Notes: generated by a model from the sequence alone, not told the origin. Counted from the stretch's first letter, positions 34,203-46,493 are shown. The stretch is DNA of 64,000 nt from Sternotherus odoratus (GCA_032164245.1 JAVMKO010000001.1:63470892-63534891); one strand, 5' to 3'. Made by a program: numbers and translations.

Positions 34203-35172
34203 AGGTTATGTCTGCACTTAAAATGCTACAGCAGCACAGCTGTGCTGGTGCAGCCACATCAGTGTAGAATAGACTCTTACTACAGCAACAGGAGGGGTTC
34301 TCCTGTCACTCTAGTAAATCCACCTCTCAGGGAGCTGGTAGCTATGTTGATGGAAGAATTCTTTAAATCTCTTTCCAGAGGGGGAAGGGGGAGCAAGGAG
34401 AGAAAGGAGGGAAACGGGTGGGAGTGCTGGTGCTCCAGAGAGGGAGCCTGCAGTAATAGGCCCTCACTGAGCAAAGCAGCAGAGAGAACCTGCCTGATGC
34501 TTGGGAAGGAGCGGGCGGCCGATCGGGGACACTCCAGGACAGGAGACAGGAGGAGCACTGTGCCAGGGAGGAATCACCCGAGAAGGACCCAGTATCCCTG
34601 CTGTCCAGGGCTGTGAGTACTGGGGCTTGTGACTCTGCATTGGGAAAAAGGAGGGAGGCTTCTAGCTAGTTGAGTGGGAGGTGGTTGCTCTGTGTGTCTT
34701 TGCAGAGAGCAGCAGAAGAGGGCAGGGGGGGGGGGGCGGGGAGGGGGTTGTTGGGGAAAGTTTACTGGTGCTGAAGACGACCAGGAGCACCCAAGACTCC
34801 CTGCCAGATTGGAACTTTGCTCAGGACTCCTGAACTCTGTGTGCAGACACATTGCTCGGTGTCTGCCCTTTCAGACTGTGCTACCACTGAGCTTGTGGGG
34901 CCTTGGTTTGGATGCAACCCTGTAATACTGCTCCTCCCTATATTTCCCCTTGTTTTTCTCCTCTCATCCCTCTGTAAGTAAATATTTCCCTTTCTTATAT
35001 GCATTGTAATTTGAGTGTGTGTGTGCTTTCACTCGGGGGGGATTTGGAACAGATGCCCCATGGGTGAAAGGGATATTTCCTTCTGCATTCCTGTGCACAC
35101 CTTCTCTTGGCCAGAGCTCTCTGTCTTGGCCATGAGGGTGCCAAAGTTACATCTAGTGTAGACCAGCCCTTA
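34203..35172. mobile_element. hAT-like MITE split by a ~0.77-kb insertion
   Basis: The left arm AGGTTATGTCTGCACTTAAAATGCTACAGC...GTTGATGGAAGAATTCTT (to about 34368) and the right arm AAAGTTACATCTAGTGTAGACCAGCCCTTA (from about 35143) belong to one MITE family. The intervening ~775 bp is purine-rich on the left (GGGGGAAGGGGGAGC...) and LTR-like in composition, but has no recognised ends. The frames at 34242-34925 lie within it and look accidental. Confidence 0.5.
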
Positions 35173-35964
35173 ATATGTGTATATACAGTGGGTAGACTAG
35201 TGAGACCAAGTGTCTGTAAATCCTAGTGTAATATAAATAATCTTTTTGAGTTCTGAGGAGGGAGTTTACTGGCAGTTCCCTTCTATTTTTTTTCCCCTTT
35301 CCCATAGTCAATTTACCTAGATTAACATCACCTTTGGTAGTCCAGCTCAGTCTATCTCTTCGATATGCACCTTCTTGTAGATTCCTACATGTGCAAACAT
35401 ATTGCTGTCAGTTGTGTTCAACTCTTAATGTCATTAGTTTAGCTTGAGTTGAACCAGTAGATTTGTAGCCATTCACTATAGGGTCTGGCATTGCATGGTT
35501 ATCTTAAGATAGGCTCAAATAGCTGGAGCTTCATACCCCATAAATAGAGTTAAAAACAATAAAAAAAGGTTTAAATGTATGAAGGTAACAAGCTGCTTTC
35601 TGTCTTATAGACATTAAAGAGCCAGTTGCAGGGCTCTTTCTAAAATGAAGAAAATAACCTTCAGTTTAGACCTGCTTATAAAAAAGTAGACATCCCTGGC
35701 CAAAAACAGTGAATTGGCCGAGGTATGATGTGTTTGTAAAAGCAACTATGCAGGAAGCCCTTCACCTTTGGGGGACTGGCAGCTCCTTCCTTTATCTTCT
35801 CTAAATATTTCAGTCACATTCTTTATACAAGATCCTTTCCAAGTATGCTCTTCTGACTACAGCTGGTTCTTCCAGCATTCCTGGACAGGATCCTGTGTAA
35901 AAAGAGAATAATATCCCAAACAGACAAACCTCTCTTGATTGCTTTGTGTCTTGATTGCCTTATC
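35173..35964. other. Unassigned intronic sequence
   Basis: Nothing recognised. Confidence 0.4.
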
Positions 35965-36062
35965 CACTAGCCTGTGGTGCTGCACAGGCAAATTGCTTTA
36001 TCTTCTCTGCCTGTTTTCCACATTTGTAAAATGAGGATAACACCAACCCTGCAGTGCTCTTG
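35965..36062 (+). mobile_element. MIR-like SINE fragment
   Basis: GCTGCACAGGCAAATTGCTTTATCTTCTCTGCCTGTTTTCCACATTTGTAAAATGAGGATAACACC is a diverged MIR 3' region. Confidence 0.55.
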
Positions 36063-36147
36063 TCCGGTGTATGCTATTTACTGGCATTCTGACTGGTTAA
36101 CTTGGAAATGGGTTCAGTTTAGTGTGTGGGTGCTGGTGGCCTGTGAG

Positions 36148-36294
36148 CAGTGCTTAATTTGTGCCAGGCTTGCCAGGGATGATCCCTGGCATCTCTAGGT
36201 TTGGCGGCAGCTGCCACTCTCTGGCCACACAGCTGGTGCTTAATTTGCGCCCAGGCTCAGTCCCGGTACCTCTTTCATTACAAATTAAGCAATG
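36148..36294. mobile_element. 147-bp hAT-like MITE in a CR1 tail
   Basis: Inverted ends CAGTGCTTAATTTGT and ACAAATTAAGCAATG. Flanking octamers CCTGTGAG and TCTGTGAT agree at 6 of 8, as expected for a worn hAT duplication. Directly after it, at 36295-36360, comes CR1 3'-end text (CAGGAGGTCAGACTAGATGATC...). Confidence 0.7.
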
Positions 36295-36368
36295 TCTGTG
36301 ATGTACAGGAGGTCAGACTAGATGATCTGCTGGCCCCTTCTGGCCTTAATCTCTGACTCTAAATGTGT
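36295..36368 (+). mobile_element. CR1 LINE 3' end
   Basis: CTGTGATGTACAGGAGGTCAGACTAGATGATC...CTTCTGGCCTTAATCTCTGACTCT is the standard CR1 3' terminal text. A MITE is inserted on its left side. Confidence 0.7.
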
Positions 36369-38039
36369 AAGAAAGTCAGTTCATTGCTCAAGAAATGCAT
36401 TGAGGGTCTTCGCACTGCAATCGCTATATCAGTGTACCCACAGTGTTAGTTAGCTTTTAGGGAGAAAACTTGTCTGAGGAGAATTGGTGAGTAGCACAAC
36501 TCTGCACATCGCACTGTGAGCTTGATATAAACACCTTGACAGATTGTGCTGCAGTAGCTTCAATCAGGGTACTGCCTGCACATGTACAGTTTCCAAAAAT
36601 TTTATACTACATATGATATTTAAAACTACTAAATAGACTCTATGCTTGTTCTACACGTCATGGAGATTAAACTTTTAGATATTGTACTGTAATTTATTAT
36701 AGATAAAATAGATTAAGAAATTCCAGTTTGCAGTACTTCATATACTGTATTAACTGGCAAATTTATAATCGAGTAAGTGAGCGTATACTACAGCACAAAT
36801 GTTAAGGTCGAACTTCGAAATCTGAGGGAGCCCAACACTTCTCAGGATTAGTTTCTAAATGAGTAAAATGGCTCAAAGCATGCAAGTAAAAATGTTATAC
36901 TTACAGGTACAAATAGAGGAATTGAAGGGTATAAAACTTCTTGCTTATATTGACATGTTGCCCAAATCATAATATATTGGAATTTTCATGCATAACTAGG
37001 ATTAAGATCAGCTTGTTCAGTGATTAATTTTCTCCAGCTCTAATGTAACTCATACAATGCCTCTTATGAGTATAACTTACATTAAACCTTCTCAGTGCAG
37101 GGAGGAGGCATAAGGACATCTGTTCACTAAGTAGCAGAGTGGGAGTGAAGATTGAGCATTTCTGTTAAAGAAGTGTTCTGAGAGCTCTCTTCTAAAGATG
37201 GTATGCAAAGTAAACTAGAGGAAAATGGTTATGTGTGGAGTAAGGGCTTCAGTGCAAATGGCAGACTTGAACTTCAAATTTGATCATATTGTGTGGTCGA
37301 GAAAAAAAGGTACTGGGGTGGGGGAGGGGGACCTCATTCATCTGTTTTCACTAGGTTTATTGTTGACTTTACCTGCCACCTTCTGACTTCTCATGGACTA
37401 GGATCCGACACAGAATGGCTAAGGGTGACAGAAATGGTCTCATAAGACGGCAAATGTTGCTAGACAAGAGGCAACGAAATATCAAATTGTTTACAGCACA
37501 AAAAGACACTGAAATCTCAGAGTCTTTTATCGGGGTAGAAGATGCATGTTTGGAGGGTATGCTTATCAAGACAGAGACCATGTCAAGTACTATGCTTGGC
37601 ACAAAGGAAACCTGGTCCTGCCTGGGCTGCTTCCAGTGGTGCAAATCTTTGATTACACTAATAATAGTGGATGCTCTTTTGTTCACTTAACCCTACTTTC
37701 AATGCACCAGCTACATCAACCAGTACAGTGATTGGGGATTGGGAAGGAGGGCTAGTGAGAGGGGTGCATGACAAAGGAGGGAAGCTTCCAAAAGAGCGAT
37801 TAAGTTTAATGTGACATGGGACTGACTATATTTGTATGCCCTTGGAAATCTGTAAGCAGTTTGGCATTCTGTTAAACGGAGTAGTTGTGCGTATCCCACG
37901 AGCCTTAATTTATTTACCTATTGCTTCAAAATTCAGTAAACGTGTGAGAATCCAGCTCTTCAGATGAAAAAGCACTTTCAAAGCATTTACATACAGTGTG
38001 TTGGGTGATGGCTCTAACCTGATAAAAACAAAATGTCTG
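36369..38039. other. Unassigned intronic sequence
   Basis: Nothing recognised. The overlapping frames at 37369-37731 on both strands show no domain. Confidence 0.4.
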
Positions 38040-38047
38040 ATCTAATG

Positions 38048-38354
38048 CAGGGGTCGGCAACCTTTCAGAAGTGGTGTCCTGAGTCTTCGTTTCATCACTC
38101 TAATTTAAGGTTTCATGGGCCAGTAATACATTTTAATGTTTTTGGAAGGTTTCTTTCTAGAAGTCTATAATATAGAACTAAACTGTTGTATGTAAATTAA
38201 ATAAGGTTTTTAAAATGTTTAAGGAGCTTCATTTCAAATTAAATTAAAATGCAGAGCCCCCCAGACCGGTGGCCAAGACCCGGGCAGTGTAAGTGCCACT
38301 GAAAATCAGCTTGCATGCCGCCTTTGGCACATATGTCATAGGTTGCCTACCCCG
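38048..38354. mobile_element. hAT-type MITE (CAGGGGTCGGCAACCT family)
   Basis: Left end CAGGGGTCGGCAACCTTT, right end AGGTTGCCTACCCCG. The target duplication is ATCTAATG/ATCTAGTG (7 of 8) at 38040-38047 and 38355-38362. The 307-bp body includes GCATGCCGCCTTTGGCACAT, typical of the family. Another copy starts at 63984. Confidence 0.8.
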
Positions 38355-38362
38355 ATCTAGTG

Positions 38363-40496
38363 ACATCATTTTGAAGTCTGAAAATAGTTTTGAAATAGTG
38401 CACAAAACCCCAACCCATGAACCTTAGACTCTGCCAATAAAATGAGCTATGTTAGCCTCTGACAGGGATACTACAGAAGCTCTCATGTAAAGGGCACTGT
38501 GGTGTCTAGAAGTTTCTCACTTTTCTCCTCACCCTTTCTCAGAATTCTTGTAGTGTCTATGCACACCTGATGTCTGGCACAGCTCAGTCTTAATCCTAGT
38601 CCCGAAAACCTGGTCTTCACTGACTTAATTGGAAGTTCAAAGTCTCATTGCAATTGATAATGCATCATTGACGATGATAGCTATTCTACCACAACTACTT
38701 TGCTGTTGATTTTTCTGGCATTAAGGATCTAAATTCCATAACTGCTAAATGTGGGAAATCAAATACTCTCACTTATGCTATGTATTCTCTGAAGGACTTT
38801 AAGTGAGTCAGCTGGTGCAGAGACTGCATTTCAACTATTATATCAATAAGTGACTAGCCTCTCCTTTAATTCAGTTTAATGTAGAATTAATTGGACCTTG
38901 CTACCATTGTACTTAAAGAAAAACATACTTGAAATGAGCTGTGCTATGCAGATTAGTAAGAGGCCTAATGTCTAAGCAGAAGCACTGTGTTTTCTCAAAT
39001 AGGGAATATCTTAACTTTAGGTTACTGAAATGTTGGATTCTAAATCTATGTTGGGGAGGATGATGGCTCACCTTGTAGCTTCCAAAAAGTGGTGTCCAAG
39101 GAAGATGTAGTAATCTCCACTGGTGGCCATCTCATTAGACACTGATATCATCCAGTTCAAGGTTTAAGGAAACTGCTCTGTAGTTGCTGAGTGTGAATCA
39201 GGAAAGAGATAACATGGCAGCTTAGGCCTTGGCACTCTAAGCAGTTGGGCCTACGTCCAACTTCTCACATGTTAGTACTCCCAGTGGATGAAATTCTGGA
39301 CCCACTGAAGTCAACGACAATACACATGCTGCATTAGGTGGGACTGTTTTAGTGCTTAAAGTTAGGCACATTGCTAATTGTTTGCCAAACTGAGGCCCTG
39401 CAAAGAAACAAGAATAAGACTCATTTTGAAGTCTGATCTGAGTTGCTATTGCATGACTGATAGAGAAGGTGGGGAAACTGGTGAACCTTTTGGCCGGCCA
39501 TAAGCAAATACAATACAGTATGTTAAACATAAGTAACTACAATTCATAAAATGTTTGGCTCGTCCTAAATAATGAAGTAGGGAAAACATTTGTGGCCTGT
39601 GCTTGTTCTTGTAATATTTTTTTTTTAAATTTTTTGGCACAAAGGAACACAAGGAATTAATATTGGCATCTTTCATTATTCAAAAGAAGTCAGTAATGTG
39701 ATTCTTCTTTATAAAAAAAACCCAAAATCCTAAACAGAAGCTGCAGGCTAAAAAATAGTGTCTACTTCTGAATCCTTAGAAGTTTTGTAATGTTTGGCTT
39801 TTTACATAATGATTACAGCAGTTGAGGTGTAATAAACTAACAAGTTTCTTACTGCACTTTAAAGTAAAAAATCCTGGGGCATATCCTCAACTTGTATAAA
39901 TTGTCACTGGCATGTAAAATTTGGTAAAAATGAATGCAGTATAAAGCTATTTGTTTTAATAGATCAGTATGTCATATATATGTGGCACATGTACGGCTAG
40001 CTTTGTAGAGTCCAGTTTTGTGTTTCTTGGCTAGAAATATCACTGAACTAATATCCCCTTAATCCCATGAGATTTAGATTAAACACAATTCCCCATGTTT
40101 TTAAGGAATATTAAATGTAAATGAATACTGTAACCAAGCAGTTATCACAAAGTCCTCCTGCAAGTTGACAATCCTTTGTGTGACTATGCAAACTGTTACA
40201 CGATACTGCATGTGCAAACAATGTTATCAATGGACATTTATGACAAACTTGGTAAAAATGGAGGCACGTATAAGAGCTGCAGTTGTAGTTTGCTCTCTTG
40301 TAAGATGAACTTTCATAAAGAGGCAAACACTGAGGGCTTGTTAAGAAAATAATGGCTGCTGGAGTGTACTTTCAAACGGCTTTACTTTGGAATACATTTT
40401 AAGGCTCTATCCAGCTCTGTCCTGAGGAAAACGGTTTTAAAGGCTGGTACCTCCCCCAGTTTGCCAGATTACATGGATATTCTTCGCTGAATCCTG
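38363..40496. other. Mostly unassigned, with one MITE scrap
   Basis: At about 39290-39430, GATGAAATTCTGGACCCACTGAAGTC...GTGCTTAAAGTTAGGCACATTGC...AACTGAGGCCCTGCAAAG is a relative of the palindromic repeat at 893. The rest is not recognised. Confidence 0.4.
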
Positions 40497-40600
40497 CCTC
40501 TCTCCTTAGAGGCTTCAGTTAAGTTGTGTGAATTGGAAATCCCTGGTTTGAGACAAGTGCTTTAACCCCTGAGCTACGGAGCCAGGTCTCAGGTGCCCTC
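40497..40600 (-). mobile_element. tRNA-derived SINE head
   Basis: On the minus strand, GGCTCCGTAGCTCAGGGGTTAAAGCACTTGTCTC has a tRNA-like 5' half with a good A box (about 40550-40585), followed by a degenerate B-box region (AACCAGGGATTTCCAATTCAC). No intact cloverleaf, so it is a SINE or tRNA pseudogene rather than a tRNA gene. Confidence 0.5.
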
Positions 40601-42281
40601 AGCAAGAGGTGGAGGTTGGTTCTGGCCAACAAACGAGTGACCAACGAGACTACAGACCCATCCAGAAACTAGCTAGGCCCCAGCGAGATTTTAACATACC
40701 GTCTCCTTCCCAAGGTTGGTGTCAGCCTCTGCCCACATTTCTTGCAGGGATGGAGCGGGGAAGACACGTGCACTTCTTCAGACTGCATAACCACATTGGT
40801 GTGAGCATGGAGAATGGACAGGGATAAGCCATAGTTGAAGAACCTGGGGAATTAACTGACAATATGAGCGCCATACCCCTGCGCAGCACAGCAAATCTTG
40901 TGTGCTCAGGTTTTCCTCCCCGGGAATAGAATGTCTCTTAACTTCTCATGCAACATTTGCTGCTGCAGTTTGTGTGTGTGGCACTTCATCCTACATAGAA
41001 TACTGGGGAAAAATCCATCCCTGATAAAGTTCCATTGGCTTCAGTTGATTTGCCCTCACTATACATTGCTACATGACCTCATAGTCTCCTTTATTGGTGG
41101 GTTTGAACAGCTGTGCAGAATCCTTGGAATAATACTAGCATGAGGTCAGTTTGCTAACAGAACTTCTATTTATTACTGAAAGAGGGTGCAGGAGTAGGTT
41201 CTCCTGCTGCTGTGGGTTCAAATAGCTTACATCTCCCCAAAGTAGGAAGCAAACATTCTTCTGCTTCATCTCAGGGTTACTTCATGAGACGGGGATCTTT
41301 TGGGTCTGTCAGACCCTCTAAGGGCTGTCTGTGGGTGTCTCGAACTCAGCCCCAGCCAGCATAGTAACTCATTTACAATATATGCATGCTTACCTGAAGC
41401 TGAAGAAGGAAATAATTTACAAATTAAATGAAACAATAACTGCGGAGGCAGTTACCCCAGGATTTGAACTTTACTGTAAGTTGTTACAATGCAATGTTGC
41501 CAAACACAGCTGGAGGTCAAGGTAGCGCGCTCATGGAACAATTCAAATGATGTTTTATATAATGGTAGAGTATCTCAAAGACAATAATAAACCATTTCAT
41601 GAAAGCATGTGCTTTGACCATGCAGGAAAGGCTAATGGCTTTTTTAGTACAGTAGTATCTTTTCATATCTCAGTTTGGTGTCATAGTTGGAATGCTGTTG
41701 TCATATCAGCTACGGTAGCTATTATCAAGGAGAGGCCAATCCAACTTTTAAGAAATAATCCTGGTGCAAGGCCTTGTCTCAAGTCAATTTAAAAAATAAG
41801 CTTTTTTTTTTTTTTTTTAAATGGCATTTTAAGCAAAGACTACATTCTGTCAAATTTATTACCTTACTTCTGTTATGGTGACAGAGCCCCATTTTGGATC
41901 CAGGCCCAGGTGTCCTAGAGATTATACAAACACTTTGAGACCCCCACATAAAATTGCTTGTAAATGCAGAATCATGAACTTCAAATGCTTATGAACATAT
42001 TTAACTTTACATTTGTAAATAGTTCTGTTGAAGTTAATGAAATTACTCACGTGTAAAGTTGGGCAAGTGTGCATTTGCATAATCATGGCCTTTTTGGGGA
42101 GAGGAAGAGTATAAAAATTTAGTGAAAGACTTTACTTGTTTTTTAATTTTAATGACTTGGTGCTACGGATACTGATAGAGTAATAGAAATCTAGAACTGG
42201 AATGTTGGCTTGGGATAAACATTATTTTGATGGAAAACACATGTACTAGAACTACGCATTAGAACTGCATGGTTAGGTGTC
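40601..42281. other. Unassigned intronic sequence
   Basis: Nothing recognised. A poly-T tract lies at about 41801-41818. Confidence 0.4.
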
Positions 42282-42629
42282 TTAAGGCATGGATACACTT
42301 GTGAGTAAGAGTACATTAAAGCAGCCCCATGTGCTCTAACTCATGATATGTCTTATGTTGGCAAGGCAAGGAGAGTGCTCTGATTCCACGGGTGGAGGGC
42401 TCCTGGTAATCCTCTTCTGCGAGAGTCATAATGCTTGGTGTGCCCGGACTGGAGTGCCGCAGCACCAGTGTGGACACCTTGGCCTGTTAATGTGCTCTGA
42501 TCAGCCTCCAGAAACATCCCTCAATACTTCTTCTAGCCACTCTAGTCATCACTTTGAACTCTACTGCCCTGCAGCGACCACCATCAGACCCGCCCTTTAA
42601 ATTCTTAGAGAATGTTGAAAAACCCCTTC

Positions 42630-44518
42630 CTGTGCTCAGCCAGGCGATGGAGCGCATCTTTCCAGGTGACCATGCCTCCACGCGCCAAGCGATCCCCGGT
42701 ATAGAGCAATGGCGAGGTACTGGACCTCATCAGTGTTTGGGGGGAGGAAGATGTCCAGTGCCAGCTGCACTTCAGCCATAGAAATTACGATACCTTCGGG
42801 CAGATATTAAGAGACAAGATGGAAAGAGGCCATGACTGGGACACACTGAAGTGCAGGGCTAAAGTGAAGGAGCTGCAGGATACCTGCCACAAAGCCCATG
42901 AGGCAAACTGCCGCTCCAGTGCTGCCCCCCGCGACCTGCCATTTCTACAAAGAGCCAGATGCAATACTGGGGAGTGACCCCATCTCCACTCAGAGGACCA
43001 CCATGGACACTTCAGAGCGCAGTTCAACAAGGCAGGAGGACGAGGAAAGTGGGAGCGAGGGTGCTGAGGAGGAGGAAGACACTGGTATCCCTACGTGTAT
43101 GCAGCCAGGAGCTGCTCTCAAGCCAGGAGGAAGGTGGCCAGTTACGGCGGCTAGTGCTTGGGGAAGGACAAATATCATAGGATGTGTCTGGTAAGTGGTT
43201 TTTATTTTGGGAAGGAAGCTATTTGGTGCGGGCTCTTGGGGTGAGGAGGGTTGGGCTGCATGCATGCCTAGATGTGGAATACGGCGTTGCTGTGCTCTCT
43301 CACATCACGGTAATCGGCCTCAGTTATCTCTTCAAAGGTCTCATCCAGAAGCTGTGCAATGCGCCTGCGCAGGTTCTTTGGGAGCGCTACTGTACTCCTT
43401 CTCCCAGTCAAGCTAATGTGTTCACACCAGTGTGCCATGAGAAGCGGGGGGACCATTGCTGCACACAGTCAAGATGCATACGGGCCAGGGCATTAGCAGC
43501 ATTGTAGTAGAAGACCCTCCCTTACTTCCCCGGTCACCCTAGGAAGTGGGATACTGTCCAGGAAAATGTGGGGACAATGTTCAATATAGGCCCCCCCTGC
43601 AGCTGTTGGCTCTCTCCAAGTGAGTGACCAGATGTCCCAACTTTATAGGGACAGTTCCGATTTTTGGGTCTTTTTCTTATATAGACACCTATTACCCCCT
43701 GCCCTCTGTCCTGATTTTTCACATTTGTTGTCTGGTCACCCTATCACCAAGGCACAAAGCACCAGAGGACAGCACGACAATCCGAAACAATCAATCTCCC
43801 TTGACTTTGAGCTTACTAACTATTTTGGAGCTTCTGTGGGTTGTGTGTGATCACTTTGGGATGGAGAAATTCTATTTTGTAGACTGCGCTTGTCTTTAAG
43901 TACGGGCAAAGCGTTGCTCTGTCTGGTGTGAACAATGCTGCCTCTGTTAAATGTTGCATTTTGCCTTTACAGATGGAATCTTGAGATCTCAGCCGTCCGT
44001 GTTATCACCGGCCGAAAGACTACAAAGAATTAGGAAGAGGCCACGTAGAAGCAAAGAAGACATGCTGCATGAAGTAATGCAGCAGTCCCTTAATGAGTAT
44101 CTAAAAGTGCAGGAATGGAGGGAGAGTGAAAGGAGGTTTCTCCCAACAGAATGCAGAGCACTGGCACCAAAGCGCGGATTGGCTGATAAGCATTATAGAG
44201 CCCCAAACAGACTCGATCCCAGTGCTCATCGCCATGCAGACGGAGCATTACCGTGCCTATCCCTCCAACCCCCTTGCAGCTCTTGTCCCAAAACTCTTTC
44301 CCTTGTGCCCCCATGTCACCTCCAACCCACTTTTCTTAACATCCGGATTCTTATTGTCACCAGCTGCCTCCAGCACCTGTAGCTTCACCGCCCAGCCCTG
44401 CAAACTATAACTCTTACCCACTCCACTGACCCCCACCACCATGCATTTTAGCCAGCCAGAAGTGCAGTGCTCATTGCACAGCACTCCAGTCAGGAAGACT
44501 GAGTATGAGAACAAGTAG
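42630..44518 (+). pseudogene. Harbinger Myb/SANT-like partner protein, damaged
   Basis: This partner normally binds the transposon ends and brings the transposase to the nucleus and DNA. The + strand shows its text in pieces: MERIFPG near 42646, then about 42790-42960 a helical Myb/SANT-like segment (DWDTLKCRAKVKELQDT) leading to an acidic run (EGAEEEEDT, about 43055-43085). A donor-like GTAAGT follows at 43190-43195. After an acceptor-like TTACAG at 43966-43971 comes the basic segment (RLQRIRKRPRRSKEDMLHEV, about 44010-44072) and a C-terminus (STPVRKTEYENK) with stop TAG at 44516-44518. Frame changes occur between pieces. The putative intron holds a MITE (43622-43741). Confidence 0.65.
43622..43741. 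mobile_element. 120-bp MITE (GGGTRACCAGATG family), copy 2
   Basis: Ends GAGTGACCAGATGTCCC / CTGGTCACCC, body almost identical to 19661-19778. It lies in the putative intron of the Harbinger partner gene, so it is younger than that insertion or its ancestor. Confidence 0.8.
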
Positions 44519-44650
44519 TGTGACCAGATGTCCCAATTTTATAGGGACAATCCCAAGGCTTCCATCAGCATGGGGCATCTGTGCTAGCAGGGCTACAGCG
44601 GTGCAGCTACATCGGTACAGCTGCACCTCTGCAGCAATTCTAGTGTAAAC
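44519..44650. mobile_element. Two truncated MITEs fused head to tail
   Basis: TGTGACCAGATGTCCCAATTTTATAGGGACAATCCC (44519-44555) is the left third of the GGGTRACCAGATG MITE. It breaks off into GCTTCCATCAGCATGGGGC...CAGCTGCACCTCTGCAGCAATTCTAGTGTAAAC, the right part of a hAT-like MITE. Both lie between the Harbinger genes. Confidence 0.6.
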
Positions 44651-45850
44651 TAAATTCCCTGGAATTTCTCGGAGCCTTTCAAAGGCTGAGGGGTGTTTAT
44701 TGTAAGTTCTGCCTGAGTGAATCTTTCACCCTTGCCTTCACAAATGCTATGGAGGGTACAGCACGTGGATATAACTGCAGGGATGTTGTCGTTGGCCAAG
44801 TCCAGCTTCCCATACAGAGAGAGCCAGCAGCCCTTTAAACTGCGAAAAGCACAATCCACAGTCATTCTGCACCGACACAACCTCTTATTGAACCACTTCT
44901 TGGTGCTGTCAAGGTTCCCAGTATAGAGTTTCATGAGCCACGGCATTAAAGGGTAAGCGGGGTCTCTGAGGATCACCATGGGCATTTTGACTTCGGTGAT
45001 CTTCTGGTCTGGGAAAAAAGCCCCAGCTTGCAGCTTCCTGAACAAGCTAGTGTTCCAAAAAAATATGTGCATCATGCACCTTTCCAGGCCAGCCTGCGTT
45101 AAGATCAGTGATCCACAAGTGCTTGGAGAACCACAGAGAAATACCCCTTCCAATTAATGTCCTCGGAGGCTAGGTGGGCTGATGCCAGAACTGGAATATG
45201 CGTCCCATCTATCGCCCCTCTGCACTTAAGGAAACCCATTTGTGCAAAGCCAGCCACAATGTCATGCACATTACCCAGAGTAATGCTTCTTCTGAGCAGA
45301 ATGCGATTAATGGCCCTGCAAACTTGCATCAACACGATTCTAATGGTTGACTTTCCCACTCCAAACTGGTTCGAGACCAATCGGTAGCTATCTGGAATTG
45401 CCAGCTTCCAGGTTGCAGTAGCCACCCACTTCTCCACTGGCAGGGCAACTCTCAATCTCTTCTCATTGAGCCACAGGGTGGGGGCGAGCTCCTCACACAG
45501 TCTCATGAAAGAGGCTTTTCTCATCTGAAAGTTCTGCAGCCACTGCTCGTCATCCCAGACTTGCATTCACACCACTCGGCGCTTGTTTCCCGAGCCCAAA
45601 AGTGGCGTTCCACGGTGGTGAGCATGTCCATGAATGCCACATGTCATGTGTTACACGAGTCAATATCGTCAGACTCCTCACTGTCAGTTTGTAGCTTAAG
45701 GAGTAACTTGATTGCCAAACGTGACGTGCTGGCGAGATCCATCAGCATATTTCTCAGCACTCTGGGATCCATTCCTGCAGAACAAAAGGGAAGACAGAGC
45801 ATGCAGTACAAAAAATGTTGAAAGATGGCGCCAACTTTGCTGGGATGCAA
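44650..45850 (-). pseudogene. Harbinger transposase (HARBI1-like DDE), frameshifted
   Basis: On the minus strand the N-terminal piece (45850-45644) has an acidic SEESDDIDS. The middle piece (45566-45105) runs from DDEQWLQNFQMRKASF through FGVGKSTIR to the first catalytic motif GAIDGTHIPV and KGYFSVVLQALVDH. A frameshift follows, and the last piece (about 45100-44650) has FFPDQKI, RDPAYPLMPWL (second catalytic Asp kept, preceding Gly replaced by Arg) and CRMTVDCAF, where the usual third catalytic Glu is Asp. The C-terminus reads KGSEKFQGI. The frameshift, an extra stop between the N-terminal pieces and the changed catalytic surroundings argue against activity. It converges with the partner gene, the usual Harbinger layout. 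Confidence 0.85.
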
Positions 45851-46115
45851 AGCGATGCATCATGATGCATCATGAGGTGTTGGGACAGGCCCCAGAATGC
45901 CCCACACCCCATGCCCCCTTCTTACAAGCCACAGCTCCAGAATGGGAAGAGGTGCTCTGTGGGATAGCTGCCCATAATGCATCACTCCCAATACCACTGC
46001 AAGTGCTCCAAATGTGGCCACGCCAGTGTGGATAGACTGCAACCTTTCCCTACTGTGCTCTCCAAGGGATGGTTTAACTCAGTGCTCTACATCTGCAAGT
46101 GTAGCCATGCCTTTA

Positions 46116-46493
46116 AAATTGGAAGAAATTGGAATGTAAACACTAATTAGGAGAGCAACATCTAAAATGTAATTAAAACATGCAACTCTGCCTAATGCAG
46201 AATAATATCTAATTACAGTAATGTTTAAAAGAACAGTAAGTAACAAAGCATTTAAAGTACATTTGAATCTCCATCTCTCAATTTTCTCTCCATAATTCAG
46301 AAAGCCATAGGGAGAATCTATTTTATATCTATCTCATCAAAGTACTTGCCTTTAGGGAGGCTGAGGAGTTGATATTTTCATTCTCAGGGCTGTGCCTTTT
46401 ACTTTCCTAGGTAAAAAGAAGACATGACATGTGCTGGTTACAGTTTCCTATTGCTGGTCTTTACCTTATAATCAGGAATGTCAGACTTAGGAC
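46116..46493. other. Unassigned intronic sequence
   Basis: Nothing recognised. Confidence 0.4.

Larger units (their letters stand above)
42285..46112. mobile_element. Full-length Harbinger (PIF) DNA transposon, degenerate
   Basis: The ends are inverted repeats AGGCATGG(A/C)TACACTTG (16 of 17 match). The 3-bp target duplication TTA lies at 42282-42284 and 46113-46115, the Harbinger signature. The 3.83-kb body holds the two expected convergent genes: a Myb/SANT-like DNA-binding partner on + and a DDE transposase on -. Two small MITEs sit inside it. Both genes are damaged. Confidence 0.88.

Noticed and set aside
40497..40600. A functional tRNA gene on the minus strand
   Set aside because: Only the 5' half with the A box is convincing. 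The B box and acceptor pairing are degenerate, so it is called a SINE head.
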